In this document: piece after piece, positions 1 through 9,468 of the stretch
Numbering within the stretch: position 1 is the first letter of the stretch
Layout of the letters: the number at the start of each line of letters is the position of its first letter
DNA from: Chrysogorgia sp. JL179-B06
Lineage: Eukaryota > Cnidaria > Anthozoa > Scleralcyonacea > Chrysogorgiidae
Assembly: GCA_035772405.1 (NCBI GenBank)
Contig: JAYKKM010000122.1
Location: 2,917,001 to 2,981,000 of the forward strand
Direction: 5' to 3'
Length of the DNA stretch: 64,000 nucleotides
Translations under genes and position numbers: made by a program
Notes under the pieces: generated by a model
What the model was told of the DNA's origin: nothing
Databases searched by the model: none
Seen by the model: only the letters and a program-made list of their open reading frames with translations

Positions 1-795
1 CGCTTTCTTTCAATATTAAATATAAAACATCAGAATTTCCATAATATAGAATAAAACAGAGAAACAGAGAAACACATCACAGGCGTCAGAGTTGGGCTAC
101 CTGTGTTTCAACTTGACGATTGTCCATGTATCATCTAAAATGTGTCGATTGAATGACTGCTGTGCAGGTACTGACTACTACATACAAAAATGAAACAGTT
201 TGGGCTCTTTAACTACTTTTATGTCTTATAAAACAATAAAATTCCGACAACAAATGCAAGCTTTATAGTTTAAAAGCACTGAGAAATCTATTCAGATTGG
301 CAAATGGATGGATTATTATATATTTTCAAGTAAAAGAACTGAGCACTACACTATAGAGCTAGACTTGCTCCAAGTCCGCCTCGGTTTCGAGCTAAAGGAA
401 TATTGAGAAATTTAAAGTTTGTGTGGCCTCGAACAATCCCGTCAAGATGCGCGTTTCAAGTTCCTAGTGGTGCAAGAACACTCACAAGCATCTTCTAGTC
501 GTAGTCATATTTCAAACACAAAAGATAGTGCACAAACAGATGCCACTCTAGAACCTACAGGAGTTTATTCCATGAGCGTAAATTTGTTTGATGATTTCTT
601 TGTTTATTGGTCGAACACATGCAGTCACTACTAAAATTGTGATTTTTTATAATTTTTTAAACTTCAATCTGTTTTCATCGTTTCAATTTGACATACCAAC
701 CTGAGAAAAAAGTATTTGCTATTTTTAAAATGAAGACCCAAGAGTACAAATTTTCTGAGGGGGCCCCAGGAATTTTGCCAGGGGGGCCTGACCAA
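1..795. other. 5' flanking DNA without a recognised gene
   Basis: I find no supported gene here. The stretch at about 108-140 (cttgacgattgtccatgtatc) resembles the 3' body of the SINE found many times further right (cttgacgatcgtccatgtatcgtct), so a decayed SINE tail is likely. A short open frame at 419-634 has no recognisable domain and looks fortuitous. Confidence 0.4.
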
Positions 796-798
796 ATC

Positions 799-1140
799 TT
801 CATGATATCTTCATGATACCTTCATGATATCTTCATGATACCTTCATGATACCTCCATGATACTTTCATGATACCTTCATGATACCATTACGATATTTTC
901 ATGATACCATCATAATATCTTCATGATACCTTCATGATACCATCATGATACTTTCATGATATCTTCATGATATCTCCATGATACTTTCATGGTACCTTCA
1001 TGATACCTTTATGATATCTTCATGATACCTTCATGATACCTTTATGATATATTCATGATACCTTCATGATATCTTCATGATACCTTCATAATACACTCAT
1101 GATATCTTCATGATATCTTCACGATATCTTCATGCATGAT
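799..1140. repeat. 11-bp minisatellite (TTCATGATACC / TTCATGATATC)
   Basis: About thirty imperfect head-to-tail copies of an 11-bp unit read catgataccttcatgatatct. Variation is mostly at the last bases of each unit. The array passes into a CT-rich imperfect repeat (cctcatcttcat...) between 1160 and 1330. The open frame through the CT-rich part encodes a His/Pro repeat and is a by-product of the repeat. Confidence 0.9.
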
Positions 1141-1335
1141 ATTTTCATATCTTCGTTCTCATATTCAACCCCATCCTCATGCTTATGCTGATCCTCATCT
1201 TCATCCTCATCTTCTCCCTCATCTTCTCCCTCATCTTCACCATGACCCTCATCCCAATCCTCATCTTCATCCTTATTCTCAACCCCATGCTCGTGCGCTC
1301 ATCTTCATCCTATTCTTTTTCTCATCTTCACCCCT

Positions 1336-1536
1336 AAAATCTACATCGGTGAAACTGGGCGACGCCTTTCAGACAGGTTTGCTGAACATCTTCGTTCCGT
1401 GAGGAACAATGATGTTGACAAACCTGTAGCCCGCCATTTCAACAGCTCTAACCATTTGGTTTCAGACATGAAAGTCTGTGCCATCAGAGAATGTTATATA
1501 TCTTTGCGTTCATCAAATAAAAACACTAAAGTGTGA
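1336..1536 (+). pseudogene. GIY-YIG endonuclease fragment of a Penelope-like element
   Basis: The + frame from 1336 to the TGA at 1534-1536 reads KIYIGETGRRLSDRFAEHL and continues with an ARHFN and NH...CA pattern. This matches the GIY-YIG nuclease module found at the C-terminus of PLE proteins (first Tyr, IG, Arg and the Glu-His pair visible). No reverse transcriptase is attached upstream; the frame begins directly after low-complexity DNA, so the copy is 5'-truncated. A PLE-type terminal repeat with a hammerhead-like core lies 400 bp downstream in the same orientation, which fits a truncated PLE 3' end. It differs from the PLE copies inside the tandem units (YIGQTKRQF). The GIY-YIG call is firm; the subfamily is not. 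Confidence 0.75.
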
Positions 1537-1799
1537 ATAACACGTGTGCGTGTTTCTCCCACAACACCAAACTTCTCGATTTTAAAGGATTTCGTTCGAG
1601 AATGAAAGAGATACACACATTTCTCCAATAAGTCATTATGCATGTGTGACGTAAATTCCGGACATTTGCATATATCAAACAAACTGATATATCTCAAAAA
1701 GAAAGCGAATAAACGAAAATCTTCAAAAGAAGTTACTTTATCATTTTAAAAGTTCTTCCAAATAAGACAATACAAAATTTTGATGTCAGGTGCACTTTA

Positions 1800-1985
1800 A
1801 CTTTACGCATCTCATTAATTATCAGTTTGTTTATCTCCCGTGCATTTGATTGGCTACTTTCTACTTGTGACACCCTTTTGGCATATATATATATATATAA
1901 GCCCTATTTATTTTATTTCATCTCGTCTTACTCTGATGAAGGGCTCCGCTCGAAACGTCAGTACCTTTTCACTTTGTTAATTTAT
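1800..1985 (+). mobile_element. PLE terminal-repeat relic with hammerhead-like core
   Basis: From about 1800 the sequence matches the segment downstream of GIY-YIG in the tandem-unit PLEs: cgcatctcat, tttgtttatctcccgtgcatttgattggctac, a TA run, then cttactCTGATGAagggctccgctcGAAAcgtcagta. The core CTGATGA is at 1933-1939 and GAAA follows stem II. The expected 3' arm with the cgtc cleavage triplet is missing, because the sequence jumps to ccttttcactttg. This copy should therefore not self-cleave. Confidence 0.7.
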
Positions 1986-2673
1986 TATTGCAAGCCAAAT
2001 GGTATTGCAAGCCAAATGGAACAAAGCCAAACAAAACAAATGTTAAATTGTCGAAGGCAAAAAAGCACGCAGTCAGGCAGATTATATATGATATATTGAA
2101 GCGCTACTCTGCCTTGGGAAATGTTCCAATGTTGCGTTTACGGTTCTCGCTAGTCGCACCCGAAATACAGGCTTACGATATCTGATGGCAATAAAGGTTG
2201 GTAGAACAGCCACAGTACATTCCGAGGGCAATTTCTCATTGCTGAATTCGGGATGTTAGAGCAACAAATGATTATTATACCGCAAGTAAGAACAAAACTT
2301 AAAGGCAATTGTGAGTAGGACTAGAATTGGCCGCCATATTGGATTACGCGCGCGGCATATCTCCTTGGCATAACGTGATGGTGGGCGAAAGTTTCATGTT
2401 TTTATTTGTGGTATGTTTCTTGTTTTAATTTGCTTTCCGTGTGATAAACTGGTTAAGGTTTGAGTGAAAAAGTTGATAAAATCTCTAGCATAAAGGATAT
2501 CATTCACCAACGTTTGAATTCGGTCTATTTCATATTGTATCAGAAATGATAACTGCAGGTTAACAGAAATGATAACGTCACAGTCATGTTGAGAAAAACA
2601 AATCTTCATAGAACATCAACACAAAGCTCAAATCATAAAACATTTTGGCATTCAACTATTCACTTCGTGTAGA

Positions 2674-2826
<153 letters not shown>

Positions 2827-2888
2827 TCCAACACTCGAAATTTTCCTTCACCATAAATCCTTTCAACATGTAGTTTGATCGAGTGAAA

Positions 2889-3140
2889 TGCCAAATATTA
2901 CCTATAATATACCCAGAATCTTATCCCGGCATTACCACCATATATACAGAACTCGTGACTAGGCTCTCGGCAACGGCTTCCGTAGCTCAGTGGTCAGAGC
3001 ACTGCACTAGCAATCGCAGGGTCGCGGGTTCAATTCCTACCGGAAGGCCGCTAAGTTGCATTTTTCGCAACTGGTCCCGGTTTGGTCTTAAAATGTATGT
3101 ATTCCAACACTCGAAATTTTCCTTCACCATAAATCCTTTC
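2889..3140 (+). mobile_element. tRNA-derived SINE, family 1 (tRNA-Ala-like head)
   Basis: The tRNA-like head spans 2977-3046: acceptor arm CTTCCGT/CCGGAAG, D arm with box A (TAGCTCAGTGGTCAGAGC) and T arm with box B (GGGTTCAATTCC). The anticodon arm here is one base too long; the copy at 12009 has the normal length and an AGC anticodon position, suggesting tRNA-Ala ancestry. The body continues through gttgcatttttcgcaac (a small hairpin) to ccaacactcgaaattttccttcaccataaatcc. It lies directly between two TA microsatellites. A functional tRNA gene is unlikely because of the malformed anticodon arm and the repeated body. Confidence 0.8.

Positions 3141-3212
<72 letters not shown>
3140..3212. repeat. 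(TA)n microsatellite
   Basis: TA run of about 70 bp with one ATTTAT slip. It separates the family 1 SINE from the hammerhead-bearing repeat, and a second TA run lies at 3332-3361. Confidence 0.95.
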
Positions 3213-3213
<1 letters not shown>

Positions 3214-3276
3214 GGTTGTCGCCGTCTATCGCTTGTATATAATGAGTTCTCATGCCCATATCTAGATTGTACCAAG

Positions 3277-3320
3277 CTACACTGATGAGCTGTGGAACAG
3301 CGAAACACGCGTGTCTGTAG
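3277..3320 (+). ncRNA. Type I hammerhead ribozyme, full consensus
   Basis: Every core element is present and paired. Stem I is CTACA (3277-3281) with TGTAG (3316-3320), 5 perfect pairs. The core CTGATGA is at 3282-3288. Stem II is GCTGT (3289-3293) with ACAGC (3297-3301), 5 perfect pairs closed by GGA. GAAA is at 3302-3305. Stem III has three pairs including A15.1-U16.1, with loop CGCG, and the GUC triplet ends at 3315, the predicted cleavage point. Stem I can extend through a GTAC/GTAC pairing beyond a small internal loop. The surrounding 110 bp (ggttgtcgccg...attgtac) lies between TA microsatellites. The 5' part of that repeat recurs at about 12448-12500 without the ribozyme. Self-cleavage is inferred from the fold only. 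Confidence 0.85.
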
Positions 3321-3328
3321 ATATTGTA

Positions 3329-3331
<3 letters not shown>

Positions 3332-3361
<30 letters not shown>
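3332..3361. repeat. (TA)n microsatellite
   Basis: Short TA run directly 3' of the hammerhead-bearing repeat. Confidence 0.95.
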
Positions 3362-3363
<2 letters not shown>

Positions 3364-3973
3364 AACCTTTTTTGAGAAATAGATTCTTGCCGCGGCGAGA
3401 TTATCACCCTCGCTTGCGAAGGGACTACTTAATTTTACTCCATTTTACTTCATTCTGGGATCGCAGTAATAAGTAATTGGCATACGCTGTTCAGTGGCCA
3501 CGCTGCCGCTTTTGTTATGTATATGAATATGTTTTGTGTGTCCATTTTGCCATTCAACTATTCACTTCATGTAAAATCTATATCAGTAATATAGTATTTG
3601 GGGTTATAGGAACTTCAACATAATCACGATGTTTTTATTTGATCGTATTTGGGGTTAGGCCAACTGTAAACTGTCTTAGCGACAAAATGTGAAACATTCA
3701 CTTTGATTAACGGATGGATATATTTCAGTAGACGGTATTTCAAAGACTAATTGCGATGCTCGAACCTATATATCACCGACACAATCACAAACACGCCGAT
3801 ATAAATTGATAGCAAGATTATAATAAATAATTAATTGAAGAGACTGAAGTATATTATACTTGCGATTATAATTTGGTTTCGCGAGATCACTTCTCATTTC
3901 CGGTTTCAGTTAATAACTATAGCTATCTATATATAGCTATGTACTAGCTATCAAGATACTATAGCTATATATA

Positions 3974-4045
3974 GTAAAGCGAAAAGGTGGTGAACTGCCG
4001 GCGAGATTTTTAGGAACGAAATACTGACATTTTGAGCGGAGCCGA
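3974..4045 (-). repeat. Left inverted arm, PLE terminal-repeat fragment
   Basis: Read on the minus strand this arm gives ggctccgctcaaaatgtcagtatttcgttcctaaaaatctc...cttttcgct. That corresponds to the hammerhead 3' half and flank of the PLE terminal repeat, and it is the inverse of the arm at 4816-4886. The two arms enclose the 17-bp minisatellite. The GAAA element is mutated to caaaa, so it is not an intact ribozyme. Confidence 0.65.
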
Positions 4046-4323
4046 TGAAGGTCTTATTCTGATGAAGGTCTTACTCTGATGAAGGTCTTACTCTGATGAA
4101 GGTCTTACTCTGATGAAGGTCTTACTCTGATGAAGGTCTTACTCTGAATTCTGATGAAGGTCTTACTCTGATGAAGGTCTTACTCTGATGAAGCCATGAA
4201 GGTCTTACTCTGATGAAGGTCTTACTTGAAGGTCTTATACTCTGATGAAGGTCTTACTCTGATGAAGGTCTTACTCTGATGAAGGTCTTATACTCTGATG
4301 AAGGTCTTACTCTGATGAAGGTC
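4046..4323 (+). repeat. 17-bp minisatellite built on the hammerhead core (left part)
   Basis: Tandem copies of tctgatgaaggtcttac. The unit equals the hammerhead segment cttactCTGATGAagg of the PLE terminal repeat with a tc addition, so the array looks like an expansion of the ribozyme 5' half. There are about fifteen units with small irregularities (actctgaattctgatg, cttacttgaagg). The array is interrupted by the MITE at 4327-4689 and resumes at 4693. Confidence 0.85.
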
Positions 4324-4692
4324 TTAGGGGCTGTTTATATGAGGCGAGCTAGCCCGGTTACCGGGCTAGCCCGGTAAGCGAGATGATTTCTGGCTCGCGT
4401 TTATATGGGAAAAATTCATCCCGCTTACCGAGATGACTTCAGCGCCAAACAATAGACGGCGTCGGCATCCCTTTGAAAATTCATCTCGGTAAGCGGGCCC
4501 GGCTGCGAGTGTTTATATGAGAAATTTTTCAACCCGCTTACCGAGATCTCGCCTCTCGCTAACCGGGCTGGCCCGCTTGTCCATATAAACGCACCGGAAT
4601 TTTTAACAACAATATAACTACGCGGTGAGATCTCGCTTATCGAGCTAGCCCGGTAACCGGGATAGCTCGCCTCCCATATAAACAGCCCCTTA
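4324..4692. mobile_element. Harbinger-type MITE with TTA target duplication
   Basis: The element itself is 4327-4689 (363 bp). It starts GGGGCTGTTTATATGAGG and ends with the imperfect inverse CCTCCCATATAAACAGCCCC. The flanking TTA at 4324-4326 and 4690-4692 is a 3-bp target duplication, the signature of PIF/Harbinger elements. Long internal palindromes (cgagctagcccggttaccgggctagc and inverse) give it strong foldback potential. It holds no open frame. It is inserted in the 17-bp minisatellite, so it post-dates that expansion. Confidence 0.85.
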
Positions 4693-4815
4693 CTCTGATG
4701 AAGATCTTACTCTGATGAAGGTCTTACTCTGATGAAGGTCTTACTCTGATGGAGGTCTTACTCTGATGAAGGTCTTACTTGATGAAGGTCTTACTCTGTG
4801 AAGGTCTTACTCTGA
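4693..4815 (+). repeat. 17-bp minisatellite (right part)
   Basis: Continuation of the tctgatgaaggtcttac array after the MITE, about seven units, running into ctctgatgaagggctccgctc at 4810-4830. Confidence 0.85.
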
Positions 4816-4886
4816 TGAAGGGCTCCGCTCGTCAGTAAATCGTTCCTAAAAATCTCGGCAGTTCATTACCTTTTCGCTTTGCTATA
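4816..4886 (+). repeat. Right arm, PLE terminal-repeat fragment
   Basis: Reads gatgaagggctccgctcgtcagtaaatcgttcctaaaaatctcggcagttcattaccttttcgct. The GAAAC after stem II has been lost (gctcgtcag), so the hammerhead core is broken. It is inverted relative to 3974-4045. Confidence 0.65.
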
Positions 4887-5781
4887 GCCTATATAGTCAA
4901 AACACTGCCTACCGCGCAGCACTCTACTTTTTCTAGCTATGTATACTGCAGAAGTAAGATACTAGCTATATATAGCTATCAAGATACTATCTAGATACTA
5001 CCTATATCAACTATAGCGGCTATCTAGCACTGTAATATGATTGGGAGATTCGGCTGGGTTTCACGGCATATTATGAACTCCGCGTAATGATTTCTAAAAT
5101 GGTGTGGTTCAATTGAAAAAGGAAGAAATTCACAAAAATCGAGTTTTAGACTGATAAAGACATGAGGATGGCTGGACAAGGTTGTAATGTCACATGCAGG
5201 ACAATGTCAATGAGGTTTGCAACTTTGACATGCAAAATTAATACGCTTTACAGCATTTTTACAACCTCAAGGCTCAAACTAGTGATATTCCGGTTCAATT
5301 ATATATATTGGCAAAAGTAAAACGATATAAACACCTGGCACAAATCTCAAATTTCCATTTGAGATTTTCGGTTCATCTGAATTCGGTTCATCCCATTTCT
5401 GGTTCTAGCGAATCACAACTGACATATGGTACAACGACGTGATTAATAACAATTAAGATTAGGGCTTCGATTAGTTAAGCACGTATATTGTAGTTTGAGG
5501 CATGTAGCGTTCAAATGACTTTCGATAACATGACTTATATAACAACCTGGAGCTATATGCTATATATATGCAATATGCTAATATAAATTAATAACTTAAT
5601 TGTAATATACACAGCGGTGCGAGGACGCGATTGAATTTTATCTTTTTTAGATTAATATCAGTTTTGCCACATTAAATTCCAGTTGCGTTCGCCGTTTTGT
5701 TTGCCGTCTTGACAAGCAAAAAAACCGAACGGTTCCAGAGTCGAAGCAAGTACTTCTTTTGCTGCACCGGTTACGTCTATA
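4887..5781. other. Upstream region of the host gene
   Basis: AT-rich, with imperfect repeats of tatagctatc near 4890-5030. No coding potential is recognised. The promoter and 5' UTR of the gene starting at 5782 should lie here, but I see no decisive core promoter; TA-rich stretches near 5560-5580 are too unspecific to call. Confidence 0.4.
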
Positions 5782-5899
5782 ATGACAGGGCTGCGATTCT
5801 CGTGGAAATCACTTTTTCTCCTCTTGATTTTCATCAAGCTTTTTCAGACATGTGATGGAAGCACAGGTGCTTGTTTTAACCGAGATGCAAGACGTAAAG
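5782..5899 (+). CDS. Exon 1: signal peptide and start of PAN/apple domain
   Basis: The ATG at 5782 opens 39 codons plus one base, ending at the splice donor GTAACA (5900). The N-terminus is a clear signal peptide: MTGLRFSWKS, then the hydrophobic core LFLLLIFIKLF, then a polar stretch with Cys (QTCDGS), so the product is secreted or enters the membrane pathway. The mature part begins STGACFNRDARRK, typical of the first strand of PAN/apple modules in marine invertebrate secreted proteins. The ATG is chosen because it directly precedes the signal peptide. The exon ends in phase 1 and matches exon 2 at 12695. Intron 1 is about 6.8 kb and filled with repeats. Exon status is inferred from phase agreement and domain content, not from transcripts. 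Confidence 0.8.
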
Positions 5900-5901
5900 G
5901 T

Positions 5902-6713
5902 AACACAAAATTTGTCTGCCTTGTTTGAAAATCAAATTTGACTTATAATATACCAAATGTTTTGCGTACACAATCACCCTATCACTTATTTAAAGTCAAT
6001 AACGCAGAATAAGGTTCGTTGCCCTTTTCATCCAGAGACTCATGTTTAAATGACTATTGGTTTATCACTATTGTGGTGAACGGAGACTCCAGACTAGAAT
6101 GTCCAATTACTAAGGCTCCGAGGAACTACACGATTTAACGACGTTATCCGAGAAGACACAAACGTCTTACCATTTACTGATGATATTGCAAAGTTGGGGT
6201 CCGCATCCCCGGCAACAGTATAGTATAGTAACCATGAACTAAGGGGGCTTACACGGTCAGACTGGTTGGTCCGGCCAGAATGGACATCCTCTTGATTAGG
6301 CCCAAATTTTCCTGGCAGACCAGCCGCACTCCTCAAACGTATCGTGTTCCATTTAGCAAAATATTACAGGACAGAACGCCGTCTGACTGTGTAATTGCAA
6401 GCCCCATAAGACACTAAGCTGGCTGGTCAGCAATAACCTAAAAGTAGTGTGTTGCGTATAGCAAGTGTATTACCAAATATATGTAAGTCTTTCTACGTAT
6501 AGTCAGATTCTCCCGAATTAATACGATTAACTACATGGACACATTAGCGGCTTCACATGAGCCCAAATGTACTTTGCACCCGAACATATATAACTGAGCG
6601 CAAAGGAGTTGGCCAGCGAATTGGAAATTGTTTGAGAAATTAAAAAAACTAACGTTTCGGACAAAAGGGACAGAGATATTAGCAATACCTTTATTCAATA
6701 AAATATCCATTAC

Positions 6714-6745
<32 letters not shown>

Positions 6746-7740
6746 AATAGTAGTAACAATTATAATAATAATATATCTCGTAAATAAAAATACTAAAAAA
6801 ATCAGGTAAAATCTCTTAACTAATGAGATTTTAACGTAACGTCTTATACAATCCTTGCAAGAACTCATAAAATTAAGCATATACCGTTAACGTACGAATG
6901 TACGCCATGTGCTTATATTTGTTCAAACGACTTGTTGGTGGGCTTATATGCTTATTATTGCATGGAGTTTTGCTTTTCAAAATGGATATATATGCATATA
7001 TATTATATATCATACATAAGCCTATATGGACTTATATATTTTTTCAAGTTGGGGATTATTATTGCAAGGATTTTTGCGTCTAAGATGTGGGGGCTAATTT
7101 TTGGGAGCTTAATTTAGGGGGCGGGCTCATTTTGGGATGTTTATGGTAGATAATCTACTTTCTGCAATGCTATAAGTTCAATGTTCGTGTTCGGAGTTCA
7201 ATATGAAAATAATCTCGTGCTTCTTATACATGCATAGCTGAATAAAATAGATCGCATTAAATGCGACGGAACTTCGACGTCTAAACTAAGGCCTGACCCA
7301 AGAACAGCACACGCGAGAGAGAATTGCATTGCTATTATAATTCTAATAAAGTGGGCGAGGCAGGCAAGCTCCACTTCTCTGATCCTATTCTCATATTCTC
7401 TTTTATGTTTAATGATTTTCAAAAACTCATGAGGAAAAGGCAAAGGAAAATCATGACCGTATCGTGTCTTTATCAATACTGTTCTTAGCGCTAATGAGGA
7501 TAGGGTCATTTGTAATCCCTTATACAATAAATATTTTACCGAGTATATAAGAACCTCCATTTGGTTATGTTCCGATCTTTATTCATAAAATCTATCGCAT
7601 ATGTTTTCCGTGATTCATTATTATCATGTTTGGATCGAAGTGAGATAAACTTTGCTAAAAATTAATATCAGTCATCAAGTGTCAACAAAACGATCAGATG
7701 AGAATTTTGACAGTTTTAATTTTGACAAAGAATCGACTCT
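5902..7740. other. Intron 1, left part, no recognised gene
   Basis: Non-coding by inspection. It contains a short TA microsatellite at about 6714-6740. Open frames at 6094-6336, 6898-7117 and 7198-7560 show no domain, no splice context and no repetition in the window, and I treat them as chance. Confidence 0.5.
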
Positions 7741-7895
7741 GATTGGTCTGGCTTCATCAGTAAGAAAGATGAATAATTATAAAATATATAGATCGAACGC
7801 GTAAAGGTAATTGACCGGCGAAACTGATGTTTCGTGTGAGGGTCCTCCATTATAGAGAAAGATGATTGATAATTATTAAATATATTTCAAAAACT
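7741..7895 (-). repeat. Dispersed monomer(s) of the 104-bp satellite
   Basis: Contains the satellite signature on the + strand: agaaagatgaataattat.aaatatatag, followed by aaactgatgtttcgtgtgagggtcctcc. It is diverged from the array at 9469-10196. Similar single monomers lie at about 8825-8900 and 8920-8985. They look like older relatives of the array. Confidence 0.65.
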
Positions 7896-7941
7896 CATCA
7901 ATAATTCATGAGAAAAGACAAACGAAATCAGTGGCATGACC

Positions 7942-8595
7942 GTGGAAGATGGGTATAACTCTTAGTTCGGACGTTGAGGGAGGCCGAGTCAGCGATATAT
8001 CAGCGGTTTCGCATAAAAAGTTCTTGAAAACAAAATCAGATACTCCAGAAGGAGAATATTTCTTGCCAAGATGGGATAGATTTAAAAAATATATAAATTG
8101 CCGTATAACTACAAATTTAGTACGATAACTGGAACTATAAAGGATCGTTGATGATGTTTAGACTTACATATGATAACCCAGCCGTCCCTCACGTTGTAAG
8201 CCACAAATTACTGGACTTGTTAAGGCATTGTAAGTGATAAATTATTGGATTGTAACCGACCCCAAAACAACATAGATCCTAACCCTAACCTTTCTAATCC
8301 TAAACCCGCACCTAGCGAGTTTTAATTCTCCCATAATTGGAGTCCTTAGTAAATAGGTGTGGGTTAGAAAACTCGTTAGGCGGGGGTTAGGTTAGGATCT
8401 TTGTTGTTTTGGGGTCGGTTACAACCAATAATTTACTGGTTACAATGCCCTAACAAGTCCAGTAATTTGTGGCTTACAACGTGAGGGCCGGCTGTCCTGG
8501 TGAAGTATCTGATGAACATTTTTATGCGAAACCGCTGATATATCGCTGACTCGGCCTCCCTCAACGTCCGTTAGTACGTTATACCCGTGGAAGAT
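7942..8595. mobile_element. Foldback DNA element with 9-bp target duplication (Mutator-like)
   Basis: The element is 7951-8586 (636 bp). It begins GGGTATAAC and ends GTTATACCC, with long arms: acgttgagggaggccgagtcagcgatatatcagcggtttcgcat on the left and its near-exact inverse at 8521-8570. Inside, a second inverted pair (acgttgtaagccacaaattactggacttgttaaggcattgtaa and its inverse at about 8437-8481) extends the fold. The exact direct repeat GTGGAAGAT flanks it (7942-7950 and 8587-8595). A 9-bp duplication with long inverted repeats is typical of Mutator-like elements. There is no transposase. Superfamily is inferred from duplication length only. Confidence 0.75.
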
Positions 8596-8703
8596 TCATC
8601 CTAATTTACATAAACTTTATCTTTGATTTTCTCGGCTTAGACAACATTGATTTTCAAAATTACTACCCCAATAAACGTGGGGTCAAATGGGTCGTTTTTG
8701 AAG

Positions 8704-8804
8704 CCGTTTAATAAACTCGCAGCACGTGTTTTATCAGATCTAAAACACTCGGGTTACGCTATCGTGTTTTAAATCTGATAAAACACTGCTGCTCGTTTAT
8801 TAAA
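8704..8804. mobile_element. Small palindromic element (about 100 bp)
   Basis: Arms gtttaataaactcgcagcacgtgttttatcagat and atctgataaaacactgctgctcgtttattaaac are near-perfect inverses around a short centre (ctcgggttacgctatcg). It is probably a miniature foldback element. I could not define a target duplication. Confidence 0.55.
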
Positions 8805-9283
8805 CAGTATAGAACTCTTAAAATGGGGAGAAAAACTGATGTTTTAAGCGATAATCCTTTATCAGAGAGAAAGATGAATAATTATCAAATATAGAGAACC
8901 CAAGGTGATTGTGGAAAACTGCAGATGTTTCAAGTGAGGGTCCTTCATTAGAGAGAAAGATGAATAATTATCAAATATGCAGATAGAAAGTATTTGCGAA
9001 TAGTACAAATGTTATTTCTTGTGCCCAATTTGGGTTCGAAAATTGAGTCCATTTTTAGCCATTCCATTTATTCAGATATTTAGTTATGTTGCGGTATTTA
9101 TTCGTAAAATCTTTCTCATATGTTTTTCGTATTTCATCATTATCATGTTTGGATTGAAGTCTGATATCAACAAAGCCGTAACGCGTCAGTATAAAACACC
9201 TCGTAAGTCAGGTGAGAATTCTTACAATTTATAGCACGCGTCATGTCATTTCCAATTGATTGATTTTGACAAATAATCGACTC

Positions 9284-9454
9284 TAAAGCCTGGCCTGGTT
9301 TCCATATGGTCGCTGCGCTGTCTTTACGGTCGCAGAAGTGAAGCAATGAAGCGTGTTTTCTTTTGTTATGACAAAAGAAACACGCTTCACTGCTTCACTT
9401 TCGCGACCGTAAAGACAGCGTAGCGAGTAGTGACCATATGGAAACCAGGCTTAA
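9284..9454. mobile_element. MITE with TAA target duplication
   Basis: Element 9287-9451 (165 bp): AGCCTGG(CC)TGGTTTCCATATGGTC on the left and GACCATATGGAAACCAGGCT on the right. Subterminal arms (gctgcgctgtctttacggtcgcagaagtgaagca and inverse) make it almost fully palindromic. TAA flanks both ends (9284-9286, 9452-9454), as for Harbinger-type MITEs. Confidence 0.75.
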
Positions 9455-9468
9455 TTGGTGTGACTTCA

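Noticed and set aside
799..1140. CRISPR-like array
   Set aside because: The 11-bp units are contiguous without spacers, and the DNA is eukaryotic.
1494..1697. Minus-strand 67-codon frame
   Set aside because: No domain or splice context; it overlaps the PLE fragment and uncharacterised flank.
2977..3046. Functional tRNA-Ala gene
   Set aside because: The anticodon arm is one base too long, the sequence recurs with a SINE body, and copies lie in inverted pairs.
2883..3242. Recurrent frame with SVAQWSEHCTSN (and MAQWLERLTGNQ at 23380, 40250, 51433, 63233)
   Set aside because: These are translations of tRNA-like SINE heads, a common false gene prediction.
7198..7560. 120-codon minus frame in intron 1
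   Set aside because: No recognisable motif, no repetition, AT-rich composition; cannot be distinguished from chance.
8276..8312. Telomere-like cctaaccctaacc
   Set aside because: It is only two units long and forms part of the arm of the foldback element at 7951-8586.
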